Of a stretch of 64,000 nt of DNA, positions 46,026 through 56,936 are shown in pieces. Origin of the DNA: Aspidiotus rigidus (lineage: Eukaryota > Arthropoda > Insecta > Hemiptera > Diaspididae); the NCBI GenBank assembly GCA_035079385.1, contig JAVHKY010000044.1, positions 930,001 through 994,000 of the forward strand, read 5' to 3'. The position numbers and the translations under genes are program-made. The notes under the pieces were generated by a model, which worked only from the letters and a program-made list of their open reading frames with translations, did no database searches and was not told the origin of the DNA. Each line of letters opens with the position of its first letter. Position 1 is the first letter of the stretch.

Positions 46026-46581
46026 TCTAACGACGACATACTCAACGATTAAAACGTACGGAGTAATTTGAATAGAGTCACAGAAATGAAAAAACACCGG
46101 AGCGCTTTCGATTAAAAAACCATTGTCAACGGGGACGTGAAAGCAACTGAACCAACTCCGGCCGGCAACAAGAACTACCGAGGAGGACATGACTGAACTA
46201 GCGAGTCATCACAATGTGAATCATACTCGTAAACTAATTCAATCAAACCCTCATCAGGTATGTACCTGTTAAGCACATTTAGGTTATCGTTATTCAGATG
46301 GCGAATAATTTCGATGTGTTCTAGCGCGGTACGTTTGAAAGGTACATACCTGATGAGGGTTTGATTGAATTAGTTTACGAGTATGATTCACATTGTGATG
46401 ACTCGCTAGTTCAGTCATGTCCTCCTCGGTAGTTCTTGTTGCCGGCCGGAGTTGGTTCAGTTGCTTTCACGTCCCCGTTGACAATGGTTTTTTAATCGAA
46501 AGCGCTCCGGTGTTTTTTCATTTCTGTGACTCTATTCAAATTACTCCGTACGTTTTAATCTTTGAGTATGTCGTCGTTAGA
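46026..46581. mobile_element. Penelope-like 3' end as a near-perfect 242-bp inverted repeat
   Basis: Arms 46026-46267 and 46340-46581 are equal in length and reverse-complementary, with one mismatch noticed (near 46048/46559). A 72-nt spacer separates them. The minus strand from 46339 to 46175 encodes the C-terminal tail of a PLE protein (ALEHIEIIRHLNND, then IPDEGLIELVYEYD, ending SCPPR and a stop). The right arm encodes the same tail from its IPDEG part on the plus strand. Both arms continue into the same 3' UTR. Penelope elements are known for partial and inverted terminal copies, so this is best read as a recent inverted insertion. Confidence 0.85.
46175..46339 (-). pseudogene. PLE C-terminal coding remnant, 54 codons
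   Basis: Open from the breakpoint at 46339 to a TAG at 46177-46175. It follows the GIY-YIG domain in intact relatives, and the order ALEHIEII-VLNR-IPDEGL parallels the eroded copy at 13460-13770 and the tail of the 11590-12130 fragment (IEIIR, DDIPTGEL). The 5' end is cut by the inverted copy. Confidence 0.75.
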
Positions 46582-46649
46582 TGTTTCTGGTCATATTTTA
46601 GAGAACCGAATTAATTGTATCATTCACTCCGCTCGTAAGCGACGTTGTG

Positions 46650-47110
46650 AATGTTGATGACGTCACAAACAGCCATCACGGATGATGATGATGACGTCAC
46701 AGGCAGCCATCATGGTTGGTAATGATGTCATCAGCTTAGGCTCTTCTCTTCCTTACTCTCTTCTTCTCGGGACCACTCACTCCGCTCGTAAGCCTTCCAA
46801 CAGGGGCCTCCGGGTCATGGCTGACATCAGATTTCAGAGTTGAGGTACTACTCCTTAGCCTCCAGTATACTGGGCTACTCAGTGTGCTAAACTACGCTAC
46901 GCCTACTATATTAGCCTCCATGAAACCAGGCCTAAATAAACCTAACATACAGCAGTAAGAAAGACTATATTAAACCACTTAAGGATTAGAAAGATGAGGG
47001 GATTTCAGAATCAGACTCGGTGTCGCGGTCGCGGTTGATGACGTCTCCTGCTGATGACGTGACGCCGTATTGGGAGGAAGGCTGACGTCATTGACGTCAT
47101 AGTTCATAAA
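46650..47110. promoter_or_regulatory. Cluster of TGACGTCA palindromes
   Basis: Exact TGACGTCA at 46658, 46692, 47083 and 47092, plus near matches (ATGACGTCTC, ATGACGTGAC) near 47038-47063. This is the CRE/bZIP consensus palindrome, but it lies in repeat DNA, so the sites may be a repeat property rather than a regulatory element. Confidence 0.35.
46680..46798 (+). repeat. Direct repeat flanking the PLE inverted repeat, right copy
   Basis: Matches 45921-46025 in the same orientation, with small indels; ends in CACTCACTCCGCTCGTAAG, which also occurs in shortened form near 46623-46639. Confidence 0.7.
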
Positions 47111-47139
47111 GCTGTGCACAGGATCACATGGGAGAACTC

Positions 47140-47320
47140 GGCGGGGGTGATGTGAACTCGTAAATTTTGAATTAGGGGCCAGGATTCAGAACTCGCGGTG
47201 CTCGCAGATTTTAAAAATCATGTCTAGGGTTCTTTTTCGGAAGGTGAGCGGGGGCAACTAGCGAGGGTGGTCTGAACTCGCTAATTTTGGAATCAGGGGC
47301 TGGGATTTAGGGAGCTTCAG
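47140..47320 (+). repeat. Two-unit direct repeat, about 116-bp spacing
   Basis: GAACTCGTAAATTTTGAATT (about 47153) and GAACTCGCTAATTTTGGAAT (about 47274), each followed by CAGGGGCTGGGATT-like sequence. Confidence 0.6.
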
Positions 47321-48400
47321 GAAAGACATGGAACATGCTCATTTTCATTTAGTGCAAATAGCAGCAAGGTAGCTTACGTTGCCTAGCAACCGACGGAAGC
47401 TGGATAGCGAATATTCCAAAGGAAATTACTAGTCATAAAATATTCAGTCTATCGTCCGAAAATTTAAATTCTCAGCTGTCGATTCGCTTATCAATTCATG
47501 TTCGCGGGATGGTAAAAGGAAAGAAGGTTACATTTCATCAACACTGTGGCACGACGAGAAAACGTGATACGAGCGACACAAATACATTCGCGATAGAGAA
47601 TACGCCTCCTTGAATTTTCTCGCTATTGAAACCCCAAAGTTGTCGCGTCAGTTTTCAGACAAAAATAATCATTGAACAAAATCAAGGCCGCGGATGATGA
47701 GGATAAGTGTTGTACTAGGAAGAAAGTCATTCACATGGACTCAAAAGGGAGCGAGACTAGTAGAAATTATTTTTAGTAACAGTAATAGTATAAGGAGGCT
47801 GAAAGATTTCCGAGAGAACAATTCGGTGGCATGATGTAAATTCAGGAGTATCCAAAGACCGTTAATATTTCGATATGTACAAGAATCAATAGTCCAGTTT
47901 ATGATGAAAATGTAATCCTAGTGGTATCGCTAACTGTCGTTCTGTGGTTTAAAAGTTTTGTAAGAGAAATGATCGTATGAATGTGAGGAGATTTCTTGAT
48001 TTGTTTGTTTGTTTGTTTGTTTTTTTTTAATTTATTAACGAGCTATTCGACTACACAAAACGGGTCATCTTGGTTATGACGAGTAGGTTTCAAGTGACGA
48101 GAATCAAAAGTTATTTAGAGAAGTCCAAATTATAATGGAGTTGAACGCTTCTTATACCGGTGTGTAAGCTCTGTGGGGATCGGAAGATTGAACAAAAATA
48201 TTGTAGTCGTCCGTAAAGAGGTGTTGTATTATGGAAAATTTCATGTCTTTGGAAAGGGAAGTACATCAAAATACTTCTTCCTAGGGACACCATTTCGAAC
48301 TATCTGAGAAGGAGGGGGGGCAGTAAGATATGTGTTCGTTGAAAATCCATTTTCTTTTTTGAAGTGGTTATATGTAGGTACAGTACCAAATCGATTGAAT
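47321..48400. other. Non-coding stretch, nothing recognised
   Basis: No gene. A (TTTG)n run with a T tract lies at 48001-48028. Confidence 0.45.
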
Positions 48401-48409
48401 TGGGCGCTC

Positions 48410-49300
48410 CAACCAATCTCTCACCGTGAGCACACATCGGCAGACTAGCTGCTCCGTAACATGTGGAAAATTTTCGCACATTTGCCCTCATTGATCGAAG
48501 ACGGGACTTTAGCTAATCTCTCACCGCGAGTTCACCGCAGAGGACGATAGTCTCAGTTACATTCTTGCCATCATCTGAACTGACGAAGGAATCTCTTGCA
48601 TTCGTCATCCTTAACCCTACGCGAGCTCTAGCCGATCTCCCGCTGCGAGCACACAACGGGAGATTATAGCTTCTCCACGACTCTCCTTGTATCACTCAGA
48701 AGAACGTGCAACTTTTCCACGTTGATCATAGAAGGGGCTCTACTTGACCTCTACTGTGAGCTCACGACAGAGTGCAATCTATTTGTAGTAGCACTCCCTC
48801 CATCTCCTGAAACAACAAAAATTTCCGCTCATTTGGCTGCTTCCATTATATGCAGGGCCTTGGCCAATCTCTCACCACGAACTTACAACAAAAGATGATC
48901 TTCTAGGTAATACTCGCACATTTGTCCACTTAAATCGTATTCGGGGCTTCCGTGGTCCTTTTGCCGCGAGTTCATAACAGAAAGCAAGCAATACGGTATC
49001 TTTCACTCTACGGCATGAAACAACGAGAATTTCTGCACATTTGCCTGCATCGATCAAAGACGGAGCATTCACTGACCTCTCTCCCTGAGTATACAACAGT
49101 AGACAAGTCCTTCGATGAAATTCCCCCTACAGGCCTACACTACAAGAATTTTGCCTTAGTCGGGGGAATTTTCCAATCTCTCGCTTCGAGCTAACAACAG
49201 AAGGGTAGCTTCTTAGTATCCCATGGAACAATGAGAAACTCCGCCCATTAGCCCGCTTTGATCAGACACGGTGCCCTAACCAATCTCCGCCTCCCCCCGC
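48410..49300 (+). repeat. Degenerate tandem array, about 90-120-bp unit, nine copies
   Basis: The phrase AATCTCTCACCGCGAG followed by a short spacer and ACAACAGA-like sequence recurs at about 48414, 48515, 48635, 48746, 48865, 48956, 49075, 49171 and 49283. Between anchors come CGCACATTTGCC-type and GATCAAAGACGGGGC-type phrases. Units have diverged strongly by substitution and indel; no ORF is shared between units. Confidence 0.8.
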
Positions 49301-50370
49301 GAGAACCAACATGTATTTTAGACGCGAACATACCGTTATACCATTTTACGCGTTGGTGCGGAGAATGGTAGCGGGAATTGGATGACCAAAGTGCTCAGGC
49401 ATGAGCAGTGGACGTACGCATGATGATGATGATGACCGTATCTACATATAACGTTTACCTTTTTGTTCTGAATTTGTGCTGAATTGCATAGACTGGAAAA
49501 TGGTGGTTGTAATTTGGTGAAGGAATTGACGGTGGACTTGCTGCTTCGTACCTTGCAAAATTGATACAATCCATGATCCAACGGAAATAATCAAGTGTTC
49601 TGATTGATGATGAAGTGTTAAGAAAGGAATGTTGAACGATCAAATTGATTTTGCGTAGCTAAACGGGTTGTAATGATGCGTATTCGAGATCTGGAGTGCT
49701 GAGAACGAGCTAAGGAAAACAGGAGTAGTTCAACAGTCAATATGGAGGCAGAGTTTCTCGGCTGGAACGGTGACTGAAGGATTTCAAAAATCGAAGCCAA
49801 CAAACCGTCGTTTGGTATTTTTTATTATCAGATCTTCAGCGAGTAAAACATGCCGATCATACTTTTAAATGAAGGTTACCGAATGATAAAATTCGTAAGT
49901 TTTTTTTTTTTTTTCAAACAATTGAGGTAGGTAGATAAGCAATGTGAACGTCCAGTTTATTCATTTTCAATGTAACGGAAAAAAGGAAATCATCATTCTA
50001 GACTCTTCCTTTCTATAATACCTACTTACTCGCCAAAATAACAGATTCTATCTCAAATTGGTTGATTGCGATTAGATTGTGTAGAAAGGTGTTGGAACTC
50101 ATCCAACATCAAAGATTAGAACAGATACCTGCGTATACGAAATATTTGTTTCTAAGAGAAAGCGAGAGAGAAGTACGTCGATATGATATAAACGTAAACA
50201 GATTAAAGGAAAATCGTAAGAATCAGCATAATGCTGAACTGAACGATAACAAGTCATTTCTGTTTCACGAGACAAATGTAAATATTATTCTTCGATCTCC
50301 AGTATTTCATTTGCATTTCTCAATTTACACTTCATCAACTTCCTCCAGAACTTTATCGTCCCACATCGTC
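49301..50370. other. Mostly non-coding stretch
   Basis: Short minus frames at 49336-49803 and a 126-codon plus frame at 50062-50442 have mixed composition but no recognised domain. The latter's first half is charged (Arg/Glu/Lys/Asn). None has convincing splice sites on both sides. Confidence 0.35.
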
Positions 50371-50373
50371 GAC

Positions 50374-50655
50374 TTATTTATAATTATCAGTGTTGGTATT
50401 TCGCAGCCTCACTTTTGCTTCCATCCTTCCACCGCTGTCTGAGTCTGTCTCTCGCCGTCGTCGTATCTTTTGCCGTACGCTGTAAGAGTAGTGGCTCGTC
50501 GGCGTTGTTGGAGATAGGCTAGATTTCGATGTATCGACAAGCTTTCTTCTGCGTCTTTCTCTGCTTCTCGTTGATTTCGGAGTATATTTCAGTGCTATCT
50601 TTGGCGATCTCGTTTCCTCTATTACATCTATCTCCGAAGCTTCTTTTTGTGGCAT
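50374..50655 (-). CDS. Possible exon of a basic, Arg/Ser-rich protein
   Basis: A minus-strand frame starting at ATG 50655 with an in-frame TGA shortly upstream, 93 codons to a TAA. Composition is coherent: an acidic N-terminal phrase (SEIDVIEE), then TPKSTRSRERRRRK, Ser/Thr/Pro-rich sequence and a KIRRRRETDSDSGG segment, as in nuclear or nuclear-envelope proteins with disordered basic domains. A donor-like word GTGAGG lies within codons near 50402 (AAAA followed by GTGAGG), so it could be a first coding exon. No family can be named. CG content is high, as in neighbouring blocks, so a chance frame is possible. Confidence 0.4.
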   Translation of the reverse strand: MPQKEASEIDVIEETRSPKIALKYTPKSTRSRERRRRKLVDTSKSSLSPTTPTSHYSYSVRQKIRRRRETDSDSGGRMEAKVRLRNTNTDNYK

Positions 50656-51352
50656 AGCGAGTAGAAAACGTTCATTTGTTCAGGTTACCAGCCTTATGGT
50701 GGTGTCACAGCTTTGCGTCCGCACCCGCATGTTTTCTTTCAGGGTTTTCTTCTTTCCCTTGACCGCGAGGCTGCGGTCGGTTATTTGTCGGGGTTTTCCT
50801 TCCCTCAGCCCCTAGAGGGGATTGATAACAACTTTCGCCGGCTTTATCTAGCGGAATTTCCTTTTCCTAATATGGTTTATTTTTCGGCATTTTCCTTCTC
50901 CTACGTCCCACCACGCTTGGTCCCCTACTCGCTATGCCTCTCAGCTTAACAGCCTTACCGCATGAAGGTGTTGATCAGGACTTGATGTTGTTTACGGTAA
51001 AAGAGCTGGTGGTGGCTCATACTCTTTCATGTTAGCTCCCCATACAAAAAGCACCCTGTATGAGGCCAGTCTGTTTCTATTTCGATGTTATACTCAACCT
51101 ACTCGTATGGCGGGAGATACGGATCGCGAATTTTCTACTATTGAAGAGTAATAAGCTAATTTTCGTTAAGTTTGCTTGAAGAGCATACGTTTGTAGGGAA
51201 GGGGGGAGTAACTCCCATACACCTGCACATTTACGTATTTTAATTTTTGTTTCTATATTTGCGTCGAACTTCATTCGAATGTTCCACGTTCCTTAATTAT
51301 ATTCGATTCTCCTGATTTTTCTTCTTCTCCTTTGAACGTATTCATTTTCTCA

Positions 51353-51775
51353 TTACAATTTCTCGAAATTTTGATTCATATTCGTATCTCTATTCTCATT
51401 TCCACTTTTAGTTCCATCTTTCCAATTTTTGTTCTTTGTCCCTTTCTTAACACGCGCGCCTTTGGCTGAATTTTCTTCCGTCTGAACCCACAACTTCTTC
51501 TCAAAATTCTGTTGAACTTTTATGAAAACACTCTCGTCATATTCAAGATCTAAAAATTTAATCCCAACTCTAAGAACTCGATTTTTTTTTGTTTTCGAAC
51601 TTTCTAAAAATTGTCTTTTTCGAAGACTGCGTCGCCGGTTTAAACATGATAAATTGACCAACCTAAATTCTGTATCAATCCATTCTCCTCTTAGAAAAGT
51701 CAATGCGTCATCTATCTGTTTTGATATTACATCTCTATTTTTCGATCCGAATTATGAATTGATCGATCGTCTAAG
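51353..51775 (-). CDS. Unrecognised charged open frame, about 135 codons
   Basis: The minus strand is open from about 51775, past the phrase DDALTFLRGEWIDTEFRL, to a TAA near 51353. The second half is Lys/Asn/Glu-rich and low in complexity. It resembles the basic gag-like or ORF1-like ends of retroelements, but no motif is diagnostic. The opposite strand is also partly open. Confidence 0.3.
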
Positions 51776-51799
51776 CGATCTTTCCTTTTTAAAATAAAA

Positions 51800-53320
51800 T
51801 TAGTCCAACTCATTCTAAAAAATAAACTAAATCGCCCCTGGAGCTTTCGAATTTATTACCTTCGATACAGGATAGAGTCCACTTTTGGTCCGGGAAACGT
51901 CAATATTATTGCCTTTGTTGAAAAATGATTGGCACCATCTCTTATTTATATTTGTAGGTACGATACTTAGGCTACGAGTATTTTTGATTCGATCCGTTTG
52001 CGGTCTGGTTTGATGCTCATGATTTAAGAATAGCAGGGGTAGTGATGGAGGTTGTAGTGCGGCGACGACAGTCATCACCAAATCGGTATAAATATCGACT
52101 TGACTTTTCCATCGAACGAACTTGCGAACGATAAAAAATTGTCGACAAACAAGGAAATGACTGATGTAGCGCCGTGTATTCTTCTTCTTCCATCATGCTA
52201 CGGTGACCGTATCTGCGCACACATACACGCATCCTACGAGTGTACATTAATATTGGCTAAAAGCTTTTGTTTTTCGCTTTAGTAAAGTTGATGATGGCCA
52301 GCATTCCCACTACATTGTAACATTTCGTGCGTGCAAAAGTCATGATCAACCGCCGATAGGAGAGGTGCCTACGAAAGTGTGACTATACTTAATTGAATTA
52401 CAATCTCTGAATTGTGAACCATCATCTTTTCTGAAATATTTAAGCGAATAAGCTGTAGAACTTATCGTCCATCTTTTTATCTCGCGTCAATGAAAACAGC
52501 CACCGATTATCGGGAAGATCCGAATGGTGCTTTGTGAAATTTCAATTTTTGTTTCCCATCTCCTCCCGTCCTAGAAATTGAGGTAGAAAAGGCGCGAAAG
52601 GACTTCAACAAAAAGAGATTCTTTGATGAATTTCTTCCTATTTTAAGATGGTCCTACTTCTCGCTTCTATTGAAGCTTTAGAGCGAATCAAAGCATTCTA
52701 CGCTTTCCTCCTTTCCATCAAGATGTTAACAAAGCTGTGTTAGAAAATGTCATATCTCTTATGAATGATCATCGCTATTTGATATCATTTCGAATGAAGC
52801 TAATGTTCTAAAAACTCCAATCAAGGCAAGAAAAAAAAAAAACTTTAGATATTATCTTTTCTATAATATTCTGAAGAAATATTAATGACCCAACTTGAAT
52901 AAGAACAGACAAGAAAGAGAAATCGTAAACGGTTGTATTGATGGAGATAGTTATTTGAAATAGATAAGGTGGAGTGTGACAAAGCTGTTGTATAAGATAT
53001 TATAGGTTTCATCGATTCTGTTTTGGTGTCGCAGATATATTGAAATTTGTAGTATATAGGATACATAATACGTATGTATCGATACTTAACAGACGTAAAA
53101 GGTGGTTCCGGCCATCGATTCAGTTCTCTTCTTTTCTTGCCTCATGTGACAACGTAATTCGTTTAGCATATACAGGAAAGCCAACTGTCCGACTGTAAAA
53201 ATATAATCAGAATTATTTTACAGAGTGTACATGATAAGACGACATACATTATTCAGGTCCAAAGGATGTAGATTAAATTTTAACCTGTCGAGCTTTAAAA
53301 TAAATTATGGTCCTCTCTTT
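51800..53320. other. Non-coding stretch, nothing recognised
   Basis: No gene or clear repeat. Short mirrored frames only. Confidence 0.4.
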
Positions 53321-53326
53321 CTCCGC

Positions 53327-53557
53327 TTAAAATTTCGACTTCATACTAGAATAGCTCGAATCACCCGGAAAAAATTCCTCTTCAAGTTTTTCCAAAAGAA
53401 AAGCAGATCGCAAAGAGTGGGCATTCCGACAGAATTTTTGGGCTAAAAATTTCTGGTCTGGGTTCTTCGACTGAGTCTTTTGATTTTCGTTCTTATAGTA
53501 TTTTTGGGCTGCTTGCTCCCAATACCTCAACGACGTGACGCTCTCCTATTGATTGTC
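53327..53557 (-). CDS. Unrecognised charged open frame
   Basis: The minus strand reads from just after a TAG near 53558 to a TAA at about 53327. It includes SLRYWEQAAQKYYKNENQK, then RNAHSLRSAFLLEKLEEEFF and an acidic/Ser end. It looks helix-forming and protein-like, but no family is recognised. It may be part of a retroelement or an isolated exon. Confidence 0.25.
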
Positions 53558-53559
53558 AG

Positions 53560-54470
53560 TAGCTTTGTAACAAAAAAAGAATTTTGGGACGGAAGGTTAC
53601 CGTAAAAAAATAGGAGAAATGTTACCGAATTTGATTCATCGGAGAAAAATTTTTCAGTTCGATACAATTATTGACTTAAAGGTTCCTTGAATCAGATGCT
53701 AGGAGTAAAGATTCTCAAATTAAACTCAAATCACGTACGCGAATATAACCAGCAAATTAAAGATCAACCGTCCAAAAAGAAGTACAAAACTGTTGATCCC
53801 AGATAACTAAAAATTGTTTTCAAAAATTTGTTAGCCCAAGCCCTCCTCCTCCATCGAAAATCTTCTTGATGCGCCACCGGATGTTTCCTTAGAGGAAAAT
53901 GTCTGAAGAAGAGACTAAGATAAAAGGAATCGTCTGATGAAAAATTGTCGGTCCGAGAGTAGAACTTTGTAACTCTATGTTGATTGGAAAATAAGAAAAT
54001 TATGTTTTACGATTACTTATTGAAATCATCCACGTAATTACGACATTTCTTTTACCAACTTTTCGTAGAAAAGCGAGTATTACACCCGTCACAATTTTGA
54101 CAGAGAGAGGTGACTTTTAGAGGTCGTAGATCAACGCTACATCATTAAAAAATTTCAAGTTTCCTTATACACATATGGATCAAAGTCCGCGCTTCTCCTC
54201 CGAGACTACGTGATTGAAGTTGTGCACCTGCATTTTGTTTGACAATCGGATGAGTAGTTTGGAGGATGTACTCAATTGAAAAAAAAAAAAAAAAAATCCT
54301 CCTATACCTCTAATATAGTTTGTTATATTTTTTTCAAATGTTGATATGTTATAATTTACATATCTGAAAAAGTAAATGTGCAAATTTAAGGTTGATACAA
54401 TGCCTGCTTCGTGAGAAATCTCGAATTGAAGCGTGAAATAATTTGCGGGGATTTTTGGGACAAGAAAAGA
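53560..54470. other. Non-coding stretch, nothing recognised
   Basis: A/T-rich, with an A tract at 54279-54296. No gene or element supported. Confidence 0.45.
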
Positions 54471-54474
54471 TTAT

Positions 54475-55060
54475 GTTGAATGATTGGGGGGTACCAAGAT
54501 CACAATGAGAGCATGGAAGAGGCATAAGATGAGTGATGAGATGAGTCTAGAGTGACTGATCCTGTGGCTAGTGATGATTATTTCTTCTCTGCGAGTGAAA
54601 TGATTTGAGGACTCTTGAGGTATGGGAATACTTTCAATTTGGACTAGCTTGTTTGAATGGAATTTGAGCTTAGACTAATGTGTGAACCAGGCATGGATGA
54701 TGTATTTGTTAATGTGTTTGGAGAGCAAGGGTGGTTGGTTGCCTAGTTGGCTGATTTGTTGATTTTTTTGTTCTTTGGGGTGCTCGTGTGGCCGGTTACC
54801 CAAATAAAGAATAATAACATGGAGTTGACAGAAAACATTGCGATGAGAGCGTGAATACAACTTATGAGTGTATGAAGCGAGAAGCGGCTGAGGATAACAA
54901 TGCCAGGGAATTGGAGATGATAACGAATGAATTACGAGTAGAAGGGCGAGAGATATTGAGGATATGTGAGTCTTATTGAGAGAACGATTTGTAGAATAAG
55001 TTGGAGTTCTGAGGATGAGATTTAAGCGCAATGCTTGGTTGTACACAAAGGTAAAAATCA
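54475..55060 (-). pseudogene. LINE RNase H and C-terminal fragment, copy 1
   Basis: The minus strand reads FIWVTGHTS near 54806-54783, followed by an eroded KNKKINKSAN segment and, after a frameshift, a LITHLMPLPCSHCDLGTP end near 54520. This is the order RNase H (W.PGH..I.GNE.AD in intact copies), then a Cys-x-x-Cys end, seen in I/R1/LOA-type non-LTR elements. Upstream to 55060 the frame is open but shifted. About 250 bp are nearly the same as in copy 2. Confidence 0.75.
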
Positions 55061-55079
55061 TTTCATTTTTTTTTTAATT

Positions 55080-55640
55080 AACGAGTTACTAAGAGCCTTT
55101 CATCACGGCTTGAGCTCAGCGGTGTTATTAAGTTTGGAGAAGGAATTTGATTGTTGAAGGAATTGAAACGCATATTGAGGACAGATGGAGAGCCGTCTGA
55201 TAGTTCTTCTATGTGAGGGGTAAGTCAGGAGCTCGAGAGTGAGACTAATTTGGTACTGGAATGTTGAACGATGAAGGGGTATCAGGATCACAATGAGAGC
55301 ATGAAAGAGGCATAAGACGAGTGATGAGATGGGTGTGTGTATGTGTGAGTCCTAAGTGACTGATTCTGAGGCTAATGATGATCATTTCTTCTCTGCGAGT
55401 GAGTTATTTTGAGGAGTCTTGGGGAACGGGAATAATAGCTTGTTAGAATTAGGTTTGAGTTTAGATCAATGAAGGAACCAGGTTTGGTTAATGTATTCGT
55501 TGATATGTTTGGAAAGCTCGCTGATGGGTGATTGGTTGCCTTTTTGACTGCTTTGTCGATTTTTTCGTTCCTCGTAATGTTCTTGTGGCCACGTACCCAG
55601 ATGAAGAAGTTGGAGTCCTGAAGTGCAATTCTTAATTGCA
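55080..55640 (-). pseudogene. LINE RNase H and C-terminal fragment, copy 2
   Basis: Better preserved: FFIWVRGHKNI at 55602-55576 leads into NEKIDKAVKKATNHPS, then EMIIISLRISHLGLTH and SCSHCDPDTP near 55265. The first phrase is the RNase H C-terminal motif, with NEK.D matching the usual GNE.AD. The next is the region before the terminal Cys/His knuckle of non-LTR elements. Coding beyond it to about 55100 fades by stops. The RT itself is not present. It lies upstream of copy 1 on the same strand, so two truncated insertions or a tandem duplication are possible. Confidence 0.82.
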
Positions 55641-55844
55641 GGTAGAGGTGAAAAGTGATGTATTGCTTACGCAGCTCTTTTTTTGTATCTTCTCTTTTTT
55701 CTCTCCCTTAACCTGATATGTTTTCGCTGGCAATAAGTATACTAATCCACTCTATTCTCGCTCGACACTATCAGTTCTCATTTTTACAATTAACCCTATT
55801 TAGTATTTATAATAGGGAACACGTCCTCAACAGGCCCGATAAAT

Positions 55845-56280
55845 CATGTCGACTCCAAATCAACTCGCCATTTTGACCGAAAGTCGATTTAAAATCACTT
55901 TTGACTCCGTTTCCCCCAATGTCGGCCGCAAATCAATTCACCATCGACTCTGTCGACGCCAGAAAGTCGATCAGCTTACATTCACAGAAAACTAAAAATC
56001 GACTGTTAATCGACGCGACAGAGCAGTCGATTTTCTAGCTTTGGGAAGTCTACTCGAAATCGACCCCAGATCGACATAGGTTTGAGATTGATTTGAAATC
56101 GACCAGCAAATATAAATTGACTTAGAGCTGAGCAGTCGATTTCAGGTCAATAGAAAATTAGAGAAATCGACGTGCAGATGACATTCGACGTCGACGTGAG
56201 GTTGATTTCAACAATATATGGACGCAATTTCAAACGAGACTTTCGAAGAAGTAAATCCTCAGTTGACGTCAAATCGATGG
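55845..56280 (+). repeat. GTCGA-rich dispersed repeat, copy 4
   Basis: Cores GAGCAGTCGATTTTC (about 56020) and GAGCAGTCGATTTCAGGTC (about 56132) lie about 112 bp apart, showing two internal subunits. CATTCACAGAAAACTA (55980) matches the CATTACCAGAAAACTA anchor of copy 1. Confidence 0.8.
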
Positions 56281-56284
56281 GGGA

Positions 56285-56930
56285 TTTCGTATGGGGAACC
56301 TCTTCCACCCAGCAGCAAGAAAAAGGTAAAAGGAGCAGAAGACAAACATTGTTCCACGACCTCTAACAGAAAATCTCAACACGGGAAAATTGCCCACACT
56401 TGTCTCATTCCTTTTTACCGATTTCTCGGAAAAAAGGGAGGTACTGTAGTCCTCTGTATGGTCGCAATTTGAGCGGAGATAACATTCATGTAGATCACGA
56501 CTATAAAAGTGGCTGAAATTCCTTTTCCTTAAGTATACGTACGTATTTATCTATTTTTCGGCCCAACTTGTCTAACTTCATGTCTGTACAACATCTATAA
56601 ACTTCAACTGTCGATCCTTTTCCATTCTGCTTAAAACTTCAGCCTCTTCGCGTTTCTCTCAATCCGAGAACTATTAAACGATATATACCATGAAAAGCGC
56701 TAATTTCATCAATTTTCGTGAGACATTCCTACGAGTAAAGAAAGTTTGTTAGGAATTTCTCAATCCTTCCTTTCTCACCACAAAATCAAACTAGCTAGGG
56801 GTTAGTCAGAAATTTACGACATTTAGTATCAAAAAATGTAGATTTAAAATGTGTCAGAAGAAAATTTAGCTACGTAATATGGAAATGAAAGCTTCAACCA
56901 TTAAGACATTCTCAAAGTTCGTATAAAATT
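56285..56930. other. Non-coding stretch, 3' flank of the minus-strand gene
   Basis: No gene recognised. It would include the 3' UTR of the minus-strand membrane-protein gene if the last exon at 56937-57100 is right. I saw no clear AATAAA on that strand within the first 150 bases. Confidence 0.4.
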
Positions 56931-56936
56931 GAGAAT

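Noticed and set aside
46340..46581. Hammerhead ribozyme in the right arm (CTGATGAG)
   Set aside because: The CTGATGAG falls on codons of the PLE tail (Pro-Asp-Glu) and no adjacent GAAA partner with pairing stems is present.
45987..46614. Two proteins of nearly the same sequence on opposite strands
   Set aside because: They are the 3' UTR frames in the two arms of the PLE inverted repeat, not paralogous genes.
48410..49300. CRISPR-like array
   Set aside because: Irregular, diverged units in a eukaryotic genome; neither repeat nor spacer lengths are constant.
51522..51797. 91-codon plus frame
   Set aside because: Opposite strand of the charged minus frame at 51353-51775; Phe/Ser/Leu-rich composition is typical of antisense reading.
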